Part shown: piece after piece, positions 1 to 12,028 of the stretch | Position numbering within the stretch: the first letter of the stretch is position 1 | How the letters are laid out: every line of letters starts with the position of its first letter | DNA from: Epiperipatus broadwayi | Lineage: Eukaryota; Onychophora; Udeonychophora; Euonychophora; Peripatidae | Length of the DNA stretch: 64,000 nt | Assembly (NCBI GenBank): GCA_028023455.1 | Contig: JAQFVV010000232.1 | Coordinates: forward strand, 1,304,001-1,368,000 | Direction: 5' to 3' | The notes under the pieces: model-generated | The model's input: only the letters and a program-made list of their open reading frames with translations | What the model was told of the DNA's origin: nothing | Database searches by the model: none | Program-made: the position numbers and the translations under genes

Positions 1-694
1 GTGCCTACTCATCCAATATCCTGACTAGTTTCTGGATTGTGGCCTTCGTCAGTGAGGAGCCTTGGATCTGAGAGCACTGCATCTAGATCTTAGGATCTAA
101 TGCAACCCCCCAGCAATCACCTTTTATCTCTACTTAACTACAAAACTGAGTCTTAAATTGAAAACAGCTTATGCACAAGCCTTCTGGCATCCATTGATTA
201 CTCTCGCTTTCAGTGTGGCAATACTTATAGTGAGTTTTTGCCTGTTTTAATAAGTTATAAGGAAGCATGGGAAGTGGTGGTCATATGATATTTATTGCCT
301 TAATACATTAATATTCTTACTCATGCCTGCCTATCCCAAACCTGTGAGGGTATTTTGGTTAAAAGTAAACTTTTATAACTACGAAAAACAATATTTATTT
401 ATTTAATCTGTTTATGCAGCCTTTTAATTCCATCCTGAGGCCATTAATCTGTATTATTTATGTTAATGGTTGAATTGTTATTCTAACTCAATACATTACA
501 AGCTAGTGGAAATGAATATTATTCATTTGTTTTAAAATAACTAAAATAGTACTAAAGAAACTTAGCAAATGGCGAGGTTTGAAACAATTGGCTATTGTTT
601 TATTATTAATATATTTTTATGTTACGCTATCTGAACTATAGCACATCTAATAAAATTAAGCCTCATCTCTCTAAACATATATATATATATATAT
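1..694. other. Unassigned AT-rich flank left of element A
   Basis: No coding region or recognisable element is visible here. The first 120 bases are more balanced in composition than the rest. A short (AT)n microsatellite at about 677-693 abuts the left LTR of element A, so the target-site duplication of that element cannot be read on this side. Confidence 0.5.
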
Positions 695-2913
695 TGTACC
701 CTCACTTCCGGGAAATATATAATAATAAAATAGGACTAGCTCACATAAATGATTATGCTCGGCTAAAATACATCTAATCGATAATAAAGATATTCTATGA
801 TACTATCTATTATTTAACTAGCTCTAACTAATAAGAAATAATAAAATGGTTCGGTTTTATAAATTAAATAAATAAAATATTAATATAATCATGAGACAAT
901 GAAGGGAAGTACAAGTAGTAAAGAATTACATTGAGCCAATATCCCACACGATACAACTTCAATGGCATAAGAATACTATCCCCCCTATTATCTCGAATAA
1001 CAATAAATACATAGCATTCTTACAACATTAAAGATAATAATTAAATATAATGCTAATAAATAAATCCTAATCTCTTTATTCAAAATAAACAATATAACTA
1101 ATAATCTCAGGGTCTTTAAACTAATTCTAATCAACTTATAATCTTTTGTAGTCAAGTATGATGAGGGATTTTATATCACCCTCAACTACACCTAACTAAT
1201 AATAATAACAAATAATAATCATCTTCAATGTATAATTATCAATATTATCTATTTTTCCTTGTTATAGTAATTCTCGATAATAATAATAATAAATAATATA
1301 GTATAATCTTTTAGCTTTCATGTGGCATCTTAAATGGAATATGTAGTATAATTGAGAATATGTGACAACGAATTATATTATAATTCTGTGTAATAAATTA
1401 TATAATTAATTTGTGACCATAATGTTAATAATAATGGAAAATGAAATTTCTCAAATAAAACTATAATTTCTTAAGTAAATAATCATATTCATACTGTGCA
1501 AATATTATGTTTGGTTTATATGTCAGGAGATCATGTGTTTGTAGTTTGAAGAATCAATGCAATACACAGCTTTATAAAACAAGTTTAACAAAATTTTATT
1601 ATAACATTTTTAAAACAAAAACTATATACACTATTTACAATTACATCTTGGGTAAATTACGTACTTCTTCATTTCAAAATAAAAATAAAATAATAAAATC
1701 TAAAAGTACATAAGCCTTCACTCCGACTTATAATTTTTCATATTTTTTTACAATAATCATAATAATATTACTAATAATAATGACGGATACAATTATAGCT
1801 TAAAATATATTATCTACCAATTGAACTATATTATAATATGTTTTCCATAAGCATACACAAATTATGAAAACATAAACATGAATACAGAAGTAGCACTTAT
1901 TTCAATACATGTCCATATATTTTATACTCAGTTAATTAAATAACTTTTATTATGATAGTGCTAACATTATGAAAAAAAAAAAAATTATTCTGGTTCGTTA
2001 ATAAATAAGTGGACTTAAATAAAAAATATGATTAACATACTTTATATCTCTTACTTGGTATTACTCTAATACAAAAATTCGATGTGTGTTGATGTGAGTT
2101 CTAAATGTAAAATAATATTAGAAAATATAAGTACTTGTCTTTTTTATGTTGTTTCTCTGGATGTATTATCCTTTTAAAAATATGCATTATATCTATAATT
2201 AGAATTTTCAAAAATTATTCAAAAATCTCATGAATAACTTTATTATCACTTATATATTTTTCTTTAAAAATAATTTAATAAAATACGGAAATATTTATGA
2301 TACTTTATCCTTATAGTTTAAGTTTACTTTCAATTTTATTTGTATTTGATCTCAACAAAGGAAGAAAAACCTAATCTATCCTCTTCCAAAAATAACGATT
2401 CTCCAATTCCCAAAATTATTTATTATTCTCCTTCAAAATACAGTCCTGTACAATGCAATAACTTTCGAAATTACGATAGCAATTCAATGCATAGGTATGA
2501 AGAACTAACTAGAGTATTAACTCAATAGTATAAACATATAAGATAATCAACATGGCAACAAAGCATAAAGAAAAGAGGCATGACTTCTCTGTCTAATAAC
2601 CTCCCTCAAAAAATAATGTCCAGGCTCTTTATTCAGCTCTTTGGAACATTAATACTCAATACTATGAAAACACGGCCCATGGAAATTATACAAGTTACAG
2701 GGCTTCGTTATCTGTACCTGCATAATCTACTAAGATAATAAAATTACTTTCTATTCCCATAAATCCTACATATAAGCATCCTTTGGTTTCTTTTCATAGT
2801 CCCAAGCTCACTACCACTAAAATTTCATAATAGATTTATCAATCTACATCGCCAAAATTATCAAATATATTTCTAAAATAATAAATAAAATTCACGTCCG
2901 ACTTCAACAATCT

Positions 2914-3670
2914 AAAACTACTCACCAAGAAAAGGTTATTTCACTTTCCAAAATTCATCAATAGAAATACAAATGATTTTGTATCGATGTACTAAATCAA
3001 TACTTTAAATATTTTAAAATAATGTTCCTTTACTAAAGAATCATGTAAATTATATTTATCGTTGAATCATATTACATTAGTAAGGTTGTTTTCTCACCTA
3101 CTGGACGAGCCACCAGGTGACGCTGCAGAACCACCAAGAAACCTGTAATTGATAAATTTCTATTCAAAAATCGGTAGAAATCACTCAATTTGACAAGTGA
3201 TACCCCCCTCCCCGTAACGAGAAATCGGTCAAAATTGATCAAATTGAAATGTAAAACAAAAATTGGTCAAAATCACTGAAATAGAAATTTAAAAACTACT
3301 CACCAAGAAAAGGTTATTTCACTTTCCAAAATTCATCAATAGAAATACAAATGATTTTGTATCGATGTACTAAATCAATACTTTAAATATTTTAAAATAA
3401 TAATGTTCCTTTACTAAAGAATCATGTAAATTATATTTATCGTTGTATCATATTACATTAGTAAGGTTTTCTCACCTACTGGATGAGCCACCAGGTGACG
3501 CTGCAGAACCACCAAGAAACCTGTAATTGATAAATTTCTATTCAAAAATCGCTCAATTTGACAAGTAATACCCCCCTCCCCGTAACGAGAAATCGATCAA
3601 AATTGATAAAATTGAAATGTAAAACAAAAATTGGTCAAAATGACTGAAATAGAAATTTAAAACAAAAGTT
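2914..3670. repeat. Tandem duplication spanning the left edge of Merlin-1
   Basis: About 378-381 bp, made of about 170 bp of LTR flank, the 8-bp target duplication and about 200 bp of Merlin terminus, occur twice in tandem (from 2914 and from about 3292). The paralogous LTR at 22082-22260 has the flank only once, so the duplication came after the Merlin insertion. The outer TIR copy starts at 3084 and the inner, contiguous one at 3465. Confidence 0.85.
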
Positions 3671-5172
3671 TATTAGAACATCAAATTGTCAAATGGTAGA
3701 CTCCCCTCCCGCAGCGAGAAATTGGTCAAAATCGATCAAATTGAAATGTAAAACAAAAATCAGTCAAAATCGCTAAAATAGAAATTTATAACAAAAGTTT
3801 ATTAGAACATCAAATTGTCAAATGGTAGACCCCCCCGCACGAGAACCTACGAAATTAAACAAAAACATACTAAATCTGAAAGCGATTTAAAAAAGAATCA
3901 CTCTGTTATCTAAGTAACAGATATAATAATAATTCAAACTTTAATAACACACTAATACATATTAAGTAACCAATGTTCCTATTAATCTATAATAGCGTCA
4001 TTAGTTTAAATTCAGTTAATATGTTACTCTATTACTAGTTTATATCAAATTATTGCAAATACTCGGATTAAGTCGCACATATATAAAATCAACAAAATAG
4101 AAATAAAATAATCAGAATAGAAAATTGAAATTTAAAACAAAAGTTGATTATAACATCTGAGGCGAATAATGTTTAGAAACCACCCTCCCCTCCCGCACGA
4201 AGGGTTCAATGAAAAATAAGTAAAGTGCAAATTATGAATGCTATTTTTAAAATCCTATGAAATAAATGAGAAAAAAACTATAATAAAAGCCTACGACATT
4301 AAACAAAAACATACTAAATCTCAAAGCGATTTAAAAAATAAAAGTAGTTATAAAATGCAAAAACAACAGCACAAAAAATGGCGGGAAATATCTTAAAAAA
4401 GAATCACTCAGTTATCTAACTAACAGATATAATAATAATTCAAACCTTAATAACAGACTAATACATATTAAGTAATCAATGTTCCTATTAACCTATAATA
4501 GCGTCATTAGAGTTTAAATTCAGTTAATATGTTACTCTATTACTAGTTTATATCAAAATTATTGCAAGTACTCGGATTAAGTCGCACATATATAAAATCA
4601 ACAAAATAGAAATAAAATAATCAGAATAGAAAATAGAATTTGAAAGTAATTAAAATAGATTACCAATTTCCCTGGAGAGTGAGTTCATCATTCAGGAGGT
4701 CGTTGAATTTTTTCATCCTTGCAAAATGAAACTTGGGCATTTTAAATCTTTCCATTAGTGACAAAATATGGGATATATATTATATTGTTCCCGTCTATTG
4801 ATCATGTTTTCTTTCACTTAAAGTTTGTTATTTTTAAAATAACTTACGCACAATTTTGAAATGTAGATAGAAACTGAAAAAATAGCGTAAACAGTTTTGG
4901 TACTATATGTAGTATAAAGAATTTTCCGGAACTCGGGTCACGTGACTGATTGATTTTGCAAGTTTTGTCACAGGGAAATTAATCTCTGTGTTTTTAGAAA
5001 GTGAAAGTATTTTTTTAAAAAATGGAAAATAATACTTTTTCTCATTTTAAATTATAAATCAATAATATCAACAAATTAAAAATCCTTTTTCTTTTCAAAA
5101 ACTTTATTTTCTTGTATCAATACTGAACATATATTTATATAATACAAAACTCCAATGTTTCAACAGTTTTTA
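3465..5172 (+). repeat. Merlin-1 left inverted arm
   Basis: This arm is the reverse complement of 6936-8071 with scattered differences, and is longer because of internal duplications. About 130-bp subterminal units, each with a C-rich tract near a GAGAAATCGGTCAAAAT-type motif, repeat at about 3540-3840. A second duplicated block covers about 3840-4120 and 4283-4640. The arm ends at the motif CAACAGTTTTTATC, where a LINE fragment begins. Confidence 0.8.
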
Positions 5173-5320
5173 TCAAACACATAGGCATATTTCCTTTTAG
5201 TATAAAGTTATTTCTACCAAAAGCACTCCAACCAAGTTTAATTCTGTTATTAATTTTATCCATTATGTTTCCATCTATATTAATAATCTGACCAAGGTAT
5301 TTGCAATTGTTAACTTGACG
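5173..5320 (-). mobile_element. RTE-like LINE fragment inside Merlin-1
   Basis: About 150 bp match 63416-63560, an internal part of the LINE open reading frame near the window end, with a few substitutions and indels. It is not the LINE 3' terminus, so it is not a simple 5'-truncated insertion. It lies between the left arm and the transposase gene. Confidence 0.75.
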
Positions 5321-5343
5321 TTAGAGGTCGTCCTGCAGATGTT

Positions 5344-5351
5344 TATAAAAA
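5344..5351 (+). promoter_or_regulatory. Candidate TATA box for the Merlin-1 transposase
   Basis: TATAAAAA lies about 70 bases upstream of the first ATG (5414) of the transposase pseudogene. The position fits a core promoter with a short 5' UTR. This is inferred from motif and position only. Confidence 0.35.
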
Positions 5352-5413
5352 GCCCAGTCGTATCGCAAAAGTGCACTCACTAGTACACTTTGGAACAGCT
5401 CACACGCGACAAA

Positions 5414-6288
5414 ATGTCTAATGCTGAAAATATTATGGTCTGGCAGTTGCCTGTCACTGAGGCTGATGCAGTGTCATTTCTGCAGGCCAACAACATCTTG
5501 CCTGCTGTAAAGCAATGTGTTTGCGGCAAACAAATGACACATATCAGTTATCGAGCTTCCGCTGCCCCGCTCAATTGTGCCGACGAAGAAGCTCTATTCG
5601 CCAGCAGACGTGGTTTGATGATTCAAAGATATCATTTTTGAAGGCCTTACATCTGGTATATTTTTGGAGCCGCGACAAGATGATGATAGAACATGGTCTA
5701 ACAGATCTTAAGTTGTCACGAAATGCTATCGTCAGTTGGACCACAGGCCTAAGAGAATTATGCCCCGAGAGCCTGGAATCATGACAACACACCAAAACCC
5801 GCAGTGCTGGCCTGATAGTGGAGGTGGATGAGACTGTTCACCCGAAATAAGAACCACCAGGGCAGATTGCTTCCACAACAGTGGATATTTGGGGGTCTGT
5901 GCCGGGAAACCAAACAATGCTTTGTGGTGGCCGTCCTCTCTCGGTCAGCAGCTTCGCTTTTGCAGGCCATACGCAACAACATTGAAGTTGGATCTGTGGT
6001 TTACTCCGACTGCTGGAAGGGGTACAAGACCTCGGAGCTGGAAGCTGCAGGATTCACGCATATGAAAGTGAACCGCCACTACAGCTTTGTAGACCCCAGC
6101 ACAGGCGTCCACACTCAGAACATAGAGCGTCTTTGGGGACTGCTGAAGTGTCGTAATAAAAAACATTGTGGCACAGCCCGCCAATGCCTCCCCGATTACA
6201 TTGCCGAATTTATGTGACGGCGCCTCCACAAAGGGGAGAACTTGTTTAGAGCCATACTTGCCGAGATGGCCATTCCAGCAAGGTCTTA
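5414..6288 (+). pseudogene. Merlin/ISXO2-like transposase, broken
   Basis: The product would have been a DDE transposase of the IS1595/ISXO2 type that cuts and pastes the surrounding element. An ATG at 5414 opens a frame whose N-terminus (acidic helix, then CVCGK) resembles a zinc-ribbon start. At least two frameshifts (about 5530-5640 and about 5800-5840) move it between frames. The catalytic pieces remain: VDET near 5824-5835, YSDCWKGY near 6003-6026 and HTQNIERLW near 6111-6137. A TGA at 6215-6217 interrupts the end, after which similarity continues to a TAG at 6286-6288. It is clearly related to the intact transposase at 57821-58783, but they are different subfamilies. It cannot be functional as it stands. 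Confidence 0.85.
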
Positions 6289-6337
6289 GTTTAACTTGAA
6301 TTTGTGTTTTTTATTTATTTATTTATTATTGAGTGTA

Positions 6338-6343
6338 AATAAA
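6338..6343 (+). terminator. Candidate poly(A) signal after the Merlin-1 transposase
   Basis: AATAAA lies about 50 bases beyond the last transposase codon on the same strand. Such hexamers are common in AT-rich DNA, so the case rests on position. Confidence 0.3.
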
Positions 6344-6821
6344 CACATAACCTAAAGAAATCACTAGTCTTTTGCCTTCATTTGTTTGCATGTTAGTTTT
6401 TGATTAAATGTCTGTTTATTAGTTGTTTTGTTTTAATTATAATTTGTTGTGCGCGTGTGTGTCCATAAAAAGCTGTATAAACTTTAAAACTTATGGAATG
6501 GAATGTGTACAACAGTTTTCATTCGAACTTTTTGAAATGCCGCATTTCAAACAATAAATAAAAAGTATTACATCTTAGGGTTAGGTTTTGTCTTCATTAA
6601 AGCACAAACTAAATAGAACAGTAATGTTTTCGTTTTACTTCCTTTCATCCCAAAGCCAAATAAAAAGTAATAACGGAGGAAGCCCCTCCCAAAAAACCCC
6701 AGAAAGCTTGATGGATCAATATTTTGAGAAAATGCATATATATAAATTATTTGATTTATAATCATATATTATAACACTGCAAATGTACAATCACTTTTTC
6801 TTTTAAAATATATATGTTCTC

Positions 6822-6935
6822 CAATAATATCAACAAATTAAAAATCCTTCTCCTTTTCAAAAACTTTATTTTCTTATATCAATACTGAACATATTTATAT
6901 AATACAAAACTCCAAAAATAACTGTAAGAAGATAA
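6822..6935. repeat. Extra direct copy of an inner-arm segment
   Basis: About 95 bases at 6822-6915 repeat 5060-5160 of the left arm in direct orientation. They sit head to head with the right arm, making a second, local hairpin with about 6950-7090. Confidence 0.65.
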
Positions 6936-8071
6936 AAACAGTTGAAACGTTGGAGTTTTGTATTATATAAATTGTTACATTTACCATTTTCAAACTCCCT
7001 CCACTCACAACTTATAAATATATGTTCAGTATTGATACAAGAAAATAAAGTTTTTGAAAAGAAAAAGGATTTTTAATTTGTTGATATTATTGATTTATAA
7101 TTTAAAACGAGAAAAAGTATTATTTTCCATTTTTTAAAAAAATACTTTCATTTTCTAAAAACATAGAGAATAATTTCCCTGTGACAAAACTTGCAAAATC
7201 AATCAGTCACATGACCCGAGTTCTGGAAATTTCTTTATACTACATATATTACCAAAAATGTTTACGCTATTTTTTCAGTTTCTATCTACATTTCAAAATT
7301 GTGCGTAAATTATTTAAAAAATAACAAACCTTAAGTGAAAGAAAACGCAATCAATAGACGGGAACAATATAATATATATATCCATATTTTGTCACTAATG
7401 TAGAGATCTAGAATGCCCAAGTTTCATTTTGCAAGGATGAAAAAATTCAACGACCTGCTGAAAGATGAACTCACTCTCCAGGGAAATTGGTAATCTATTT
7501 TAATTACTTTCAAATTCTATTTTCTATTCTGATTATTTTATTTCTATTTTGTTGATTTTATATATGTGCGACTTAATCCGAGTACTTGCAATAATTTTGA
7601 TATAAACTAGTAATAGAGTAACATATTAACTGAATTTAAACTCTAATGACGCTATTATAGATTAATAGGAACATTGATTACTTAATATGTATTAGTGTGT
7701 TATTAAAGTTTGATTTATTATATCTGATGTTCTAATAAACTTTTGTTATAAATTTCTATTTCAGCGATTTTGACCGATTTTTGTTTTACATTTCAATTTG
7801 ATCGATTTTGACCGATTTCTCGTGGGGGGGGGGTCTACCATTTGACAATTTGATGTTCTAATAAACTTTTTGTTTTAAATTTTTATTTCAGTGATTTTGA
7901 CTGATTTTTGTTTACATTTTAATTTGATCGATTTTGACCGATTTCTCGTTGCGGGGGGGGGGGGGTACCATTTGTCAAATTGAGCGATTTATACCGATTT
8001 TTGAATAGAAATTGATCAATTACAGGTTTCTTGGTGGTTCTGCAGTGTCTCGTCCAGTACGTGAGAAAACC
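6936..8071 (-). repeat. Merlin-1 right inverted arm
   Basis: Reverse complement of the left arm, ending in GAGAAAACC next to the 8-bp duplication. It contains two subterminal units with uninterrupted G runs at about 7824-7833 and 7951-7964, which match C tracts in the left arm. Confidence 0.8.
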
Positions 8072-8889
8072 ATTAGTAATATAAAAGTATGCATATCTTT
8101 TTTAAAAATCTAGCTCTTACTTTAAGAACAATAAAATAATTTCTATGTGTGTTTAATGCACTCGCACATACCCATACGTTCATATAATAATACTATAAAA
8201 TAAACCAAGGAATCTAAAGAAAAGAAAAATAAATACATCATGTAAAAAATTAATATTTTATAAATTTTACCCATAGTGACAATTGCTAGTTGGTCACTTT
8301 TAGATGTTTTCTGATCCACATTTCATAAAATATTACATAATATTAGCATTTACTCAGCAAAAACTATCATACTAAAAATTATTTAAAAAAAAAAAAACTT
8401 TATAGAAAATTAAATATTCTTTATGATAATTATCATACTATGTTAGTAAATATTTTGTATGTAATTTTCCTGCCTACAATAATATAAAAATAATAATATT
8501 ATTAGCACATAAAATAATTAAAACTATATTTACGTAAAACTCCTATCCATTATAAAGTAATTAAAAAAAAAAAGTTCTTTTCTCTGATATTTCCATTGTA
8601 AGTCCTAATAAATGCTCACTCCCCTGCAGTACGGTGCTATGACAATCATTGTCTAACACTTGAGAGCAAAACTCCTCTTCCCCAATGCAAAACATATTCA
8701 CAAATGATTAAAAAAAAAATGAAAACGAAAAATGAAAAAGAAGTCGATTTTTAAATCTAGATTCATTTATCAAAATAATCATTAATCCTGGGCTAAAAGT
8801 TTATAAAAATTATAGTCCTTTGTTTATATTTTTCAGGATAATGATCATTAAAGGTGATATTAATTTATAAAGTTAAAAATAATCCTGCG

Positions 8890-11060
8890 GAGTTTTCCCG
8901 TTCTATAGGATCCTGTATCGGGCTTCTGATGCATCTGACACTGATATGGATTCAGGCGTATTAATATGGACATTATGCATTTTTGTTCCATGGAAATAGG
9001 CATTTAATAATTTCATAAAGTTAGCTTAAAGTTATTTTGTCAGGATAATTTTAATTACCCAGGTATTTTTTTTCCAGATAATTATTTTCCAATATCGTTT
9101 TTTTTTATATTATTAAGTAAATGTGGTTCTTTTTAATAATGACGAGTTGTCATGTAAAATATATTTGCAGTAATATTAATCTTTATTTCTCCATCATTTT
9201 AAATAAAAGTTCAGAATAAACTTTTAAAAAGGGTATTTCCTTTAAAACATTTACTGCAACTCTTTAAAAAACAATATATTTTCAAATATTGAAAATTAAA
9301 GTTTTACCGTATAACTTGTCTTTTTTCCAGATACAGCTATCTTTTCTCACAATAAAATGCATTTACATTTAATTTCCCACAAACTTTTGTCTGATTCTCT
9401 CAATAATGTCTAAGATATTAATATAACCAATATTATATTTTTCTCCATTAATAATTTTAGAAATATATTTTCACTTAATGTCTGTACCTCCATCCTGTCT
9501 TTCCACAGATATACAATTATTTTTGGTATGAATTTTATAGTTACTGCGACACTAAATTAAGTTTAATAGACTATTTGATAGGGAATCTTTGTAGCTTTAA
9601 CAGTGCATGATTTTAAATTGATAAACTTATAATTTTTTAATACTCTCTTCTTTAAAAATAATTCCAATTAATAAATTATACAATACTTTAATATTTTAAA
9701 ATAATAACTTATTTTGAGAGTTATTTAAAACACAGAATTGAATTGATTAAAGCACAATTTTATCACCCCAGAAAAATGACAATATCTACTTTTATAGTAA
9801 ATTGAGCTGATGATTTGATTGGCTAATAAATCTTTATCTCGTAATCTAATATAGTAAAGATTGCACAATTAAAATTAAAAATAAAATTTGAGACTCATCA
9901 AAATATCAGATAGTATATTATTTAATTCTAAACTAATTTCACATTTTTATTTAAACAAATCAAATATTTTAAAATAGCATTTTAAAAGTAATATTTCATT
10001 ATTTTATCCAACCATCATTTTTAATGTATCTATTTTTTTAAAAAATTAATTTTATTAACTACATTCGTTTTAAAAAACTAATTAAATATTTTATAACAGC
10101 TAATTTTTTCTTTTTTAGCTTGGCTGATGACCAAGTGTTTTTCAATTTTATAGTACAATTCTAAAGCAATTTTGAAACTTTATTAGAACTTGCAAGCAAA
10201 CAAATATGAATATTTCTGTCACATGACTTTTCAAAACTCAGACCATGTGTATCAATTTTTTTTAATTACTGTCTACTAACAGAAATAAATGTTTAATTGT
10301 AAAAAAATTATTAAAGAATAATGATATAATAATATAATTTAGAATAATAATGTTGATACTATTAAATCAAATACATCTGTCTCCACAAAATATTACATTT
10401 TAAATAAATACTTTATAATATAATTATTAAGTATAATTTTTATTTCGCAATACACTAGTTTATTTAGTTTTAAGTTATTACTTTAAAATTTAGCTTTTAA
10501 CACTTATTTAAAAAGATTTATTAATGTACTGTTTTACTATGGCCAGTTTTTCCAATCATACAAAATTACACCATTTAGCTTTACTTGCCTATTTTTAATA
10601 TATTAGTATAGTTTTATGCATTTAGTAATCTCTTTTACTTTTTTACAAAGCATTTTAAAACACTGTCAACATTACACAGTAGTCATACCAATTATAATAT
10701 ATCCTTAATTTAAAATTTTTTTAAAATCGACTAAATGAATTCATTTGGACCTAAACAAAAGGATACATATCTTCTCCCTACGAATAAAAATTTTAAATTA
10801 ACCATCAATTTCAATATTTAACCTATTTAAATTATAATTATCATTTCTATTGCTTTTATAGCTCAAAATTATCCTATTTTACTACATGAAATAAACTTTT
10901 TATATAAATAGAATAATTTATAAAATATTTGGACACTATATCAAAAATCTCAACCAGAAACACTCCTAAAAAATTATCTACACTTCAGAAGGGTATGGAA
11001 TTAAGCTTCTTGCATTATAGGTTCCTTTCTCACTATCTGTTGTAACTAACAAATGCATTT
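8890..11060 (-). other. Element A 3' untranslated region, no gene seen
   Basis: This is about 2.2 kb of AT-rich sequence between the left LTR and the integrase remnant. No clear polypurine tract or reading frame is visible. It may hold further decayed insertions. Confidence 0.5.
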
Positions 11061-11063
11061 TCA

Positions 11064-11860
11064 CCTTACTTTGCAAGAGATCTTATATGGACCCTCATAT
11101 AAACCAAGGAATTTTTTAAACTGATTCCTCTGAAGGTTGCTAACATGGGGTATTCTTACCAAAACTAAATCATTGACTTTAAATGGATGAGATCTATTAT
11201 GGGATTTTTTTACTCTTTTAGCACCCATAATATAAAGCTTTACTTTAGCCTGATTAATATCTTCATTAACATTGATTTGTTCTCTAATAATGGGTGCTCA
11301 TGTTTATCATAGTGTAGACAGATAGGTGTAAAACCAGTGGATTCATTATAAGTGCTATTAATGTATTTAATAACCTCAGGGAGTTTATTATGGAGCTCAT
11401 AAGGTGTTTGAGGTTTTGAGTTTGAATCCACTCATTCCATCTATTAGATATAAAAGCTGTGGCATGATCAGTGAGTATTATTTCTGGCTTCTCTACTAAT
11501 GGAAATTGGTAATTAAGCATGCATTTAATCACATAATGTGCATTAGTTTTAGGTACTGGAAAAGCTGAAACTAATTTACTAAAAACATCATAGGTTATAA
11601 GAATGAACTTTTGCCGATTGAATGGTGGAAGCGGCCCATAAAAATTGATCGCTAATAATTCATTAGATCGATCGGGAATAATAGGCTGCATGATTCCTAC
11701 ATAAGACCTGCTACAATGTTTAGATTTTAAGCAAATAGAACATGTTTGAATTTATTTAATTACGCGTTTCTACATTTTATCCCAATAAAAAATAGATTTC
11801 AAGACATACGTGATTTTTGGAGCACCATAATGCCCATAATTACAATGCACATAAATTATT
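11064..11860 (-). pseudogene. Element A integrase remnant
   Basis: The minus-strand frames give an HHCC-type zinc-binding region (GHYG at about 11845, CSICLKS at about 11740), a core domain with AINFYGPLPP where the catalytic Asp is replaced by Asn, the second Asp in ILTDHATAF, and a C-terminal stretch (KVNDLVLVRIPHVS) near 11150-11190. The segment that should carry the catalytic Glu is garbled by a frameshift near 11400. Element B keeps all three acidic residues in the homologous positions, which confirms the assignment. Confidence 0.85.
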
Positions 11861-12028
11861 AATTTATCAATCATAGAATTAGGTACCACTATCTTTCATG
11901 ATTCACTCTGATTAGATTTTATCGTATACGCGAATAATTTTTGATATATTTTATACTTGCTAAAAATGTTTTTAATATGTTTATTTTTGCTATTTATATT
12001 ATCATGATTATTTAAGATAGTCATGATT

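Larger units (their letters stand above)
3084..8071. mobile_element. Merlin-1: foldback DNA transposon with kilobase TIRs
   Basis: The element is bounded by GGTTTTCTCAC-type termini in inverted orientation and by an identical 8-bp direct repeat, ATTAGTAA, at 3076-3083 and 8072-8079. The right LTR of element A has the uninterrupted site at about 22250-22260. An 8-9 bp duplication and an IS1595-like transposase are hallmarks of the Merlin superfamily. Inverted arms of about 1.1-1.7 kb flank a centre of about 1.8 kb holding one broken transposase gene. The arms contain subterminal tandem repeats with poly-C/poly-G tracts and further internal duplications (3840-4260 against 4283-4640). Confidence 0.82.
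695..8889 (-). repeat. Element A left (3') LTR, split by Merlin-1
   Basis: Bases 695-3083 and 8080-8889 together match 19840-23064 almost end to end with small indels. The break lies exactly at the 8-bp duplication of Merlin-1. The upper end near 8889 is set only by where similarity to the truncated right LTR stops, so the true LTR boundary may lie further right. A small reading frame at 2340-2528 recurs in the other LTR but looks incidental. Confidence 0.8.

Noticed and set aside
2340-2528. 62-codon frame in the left LTR of A, recurring at 21512-21718
   Set aside because: It recurs only because the LTRs are copies. There is no motif, and the sequence lies in a non-coding LTR.
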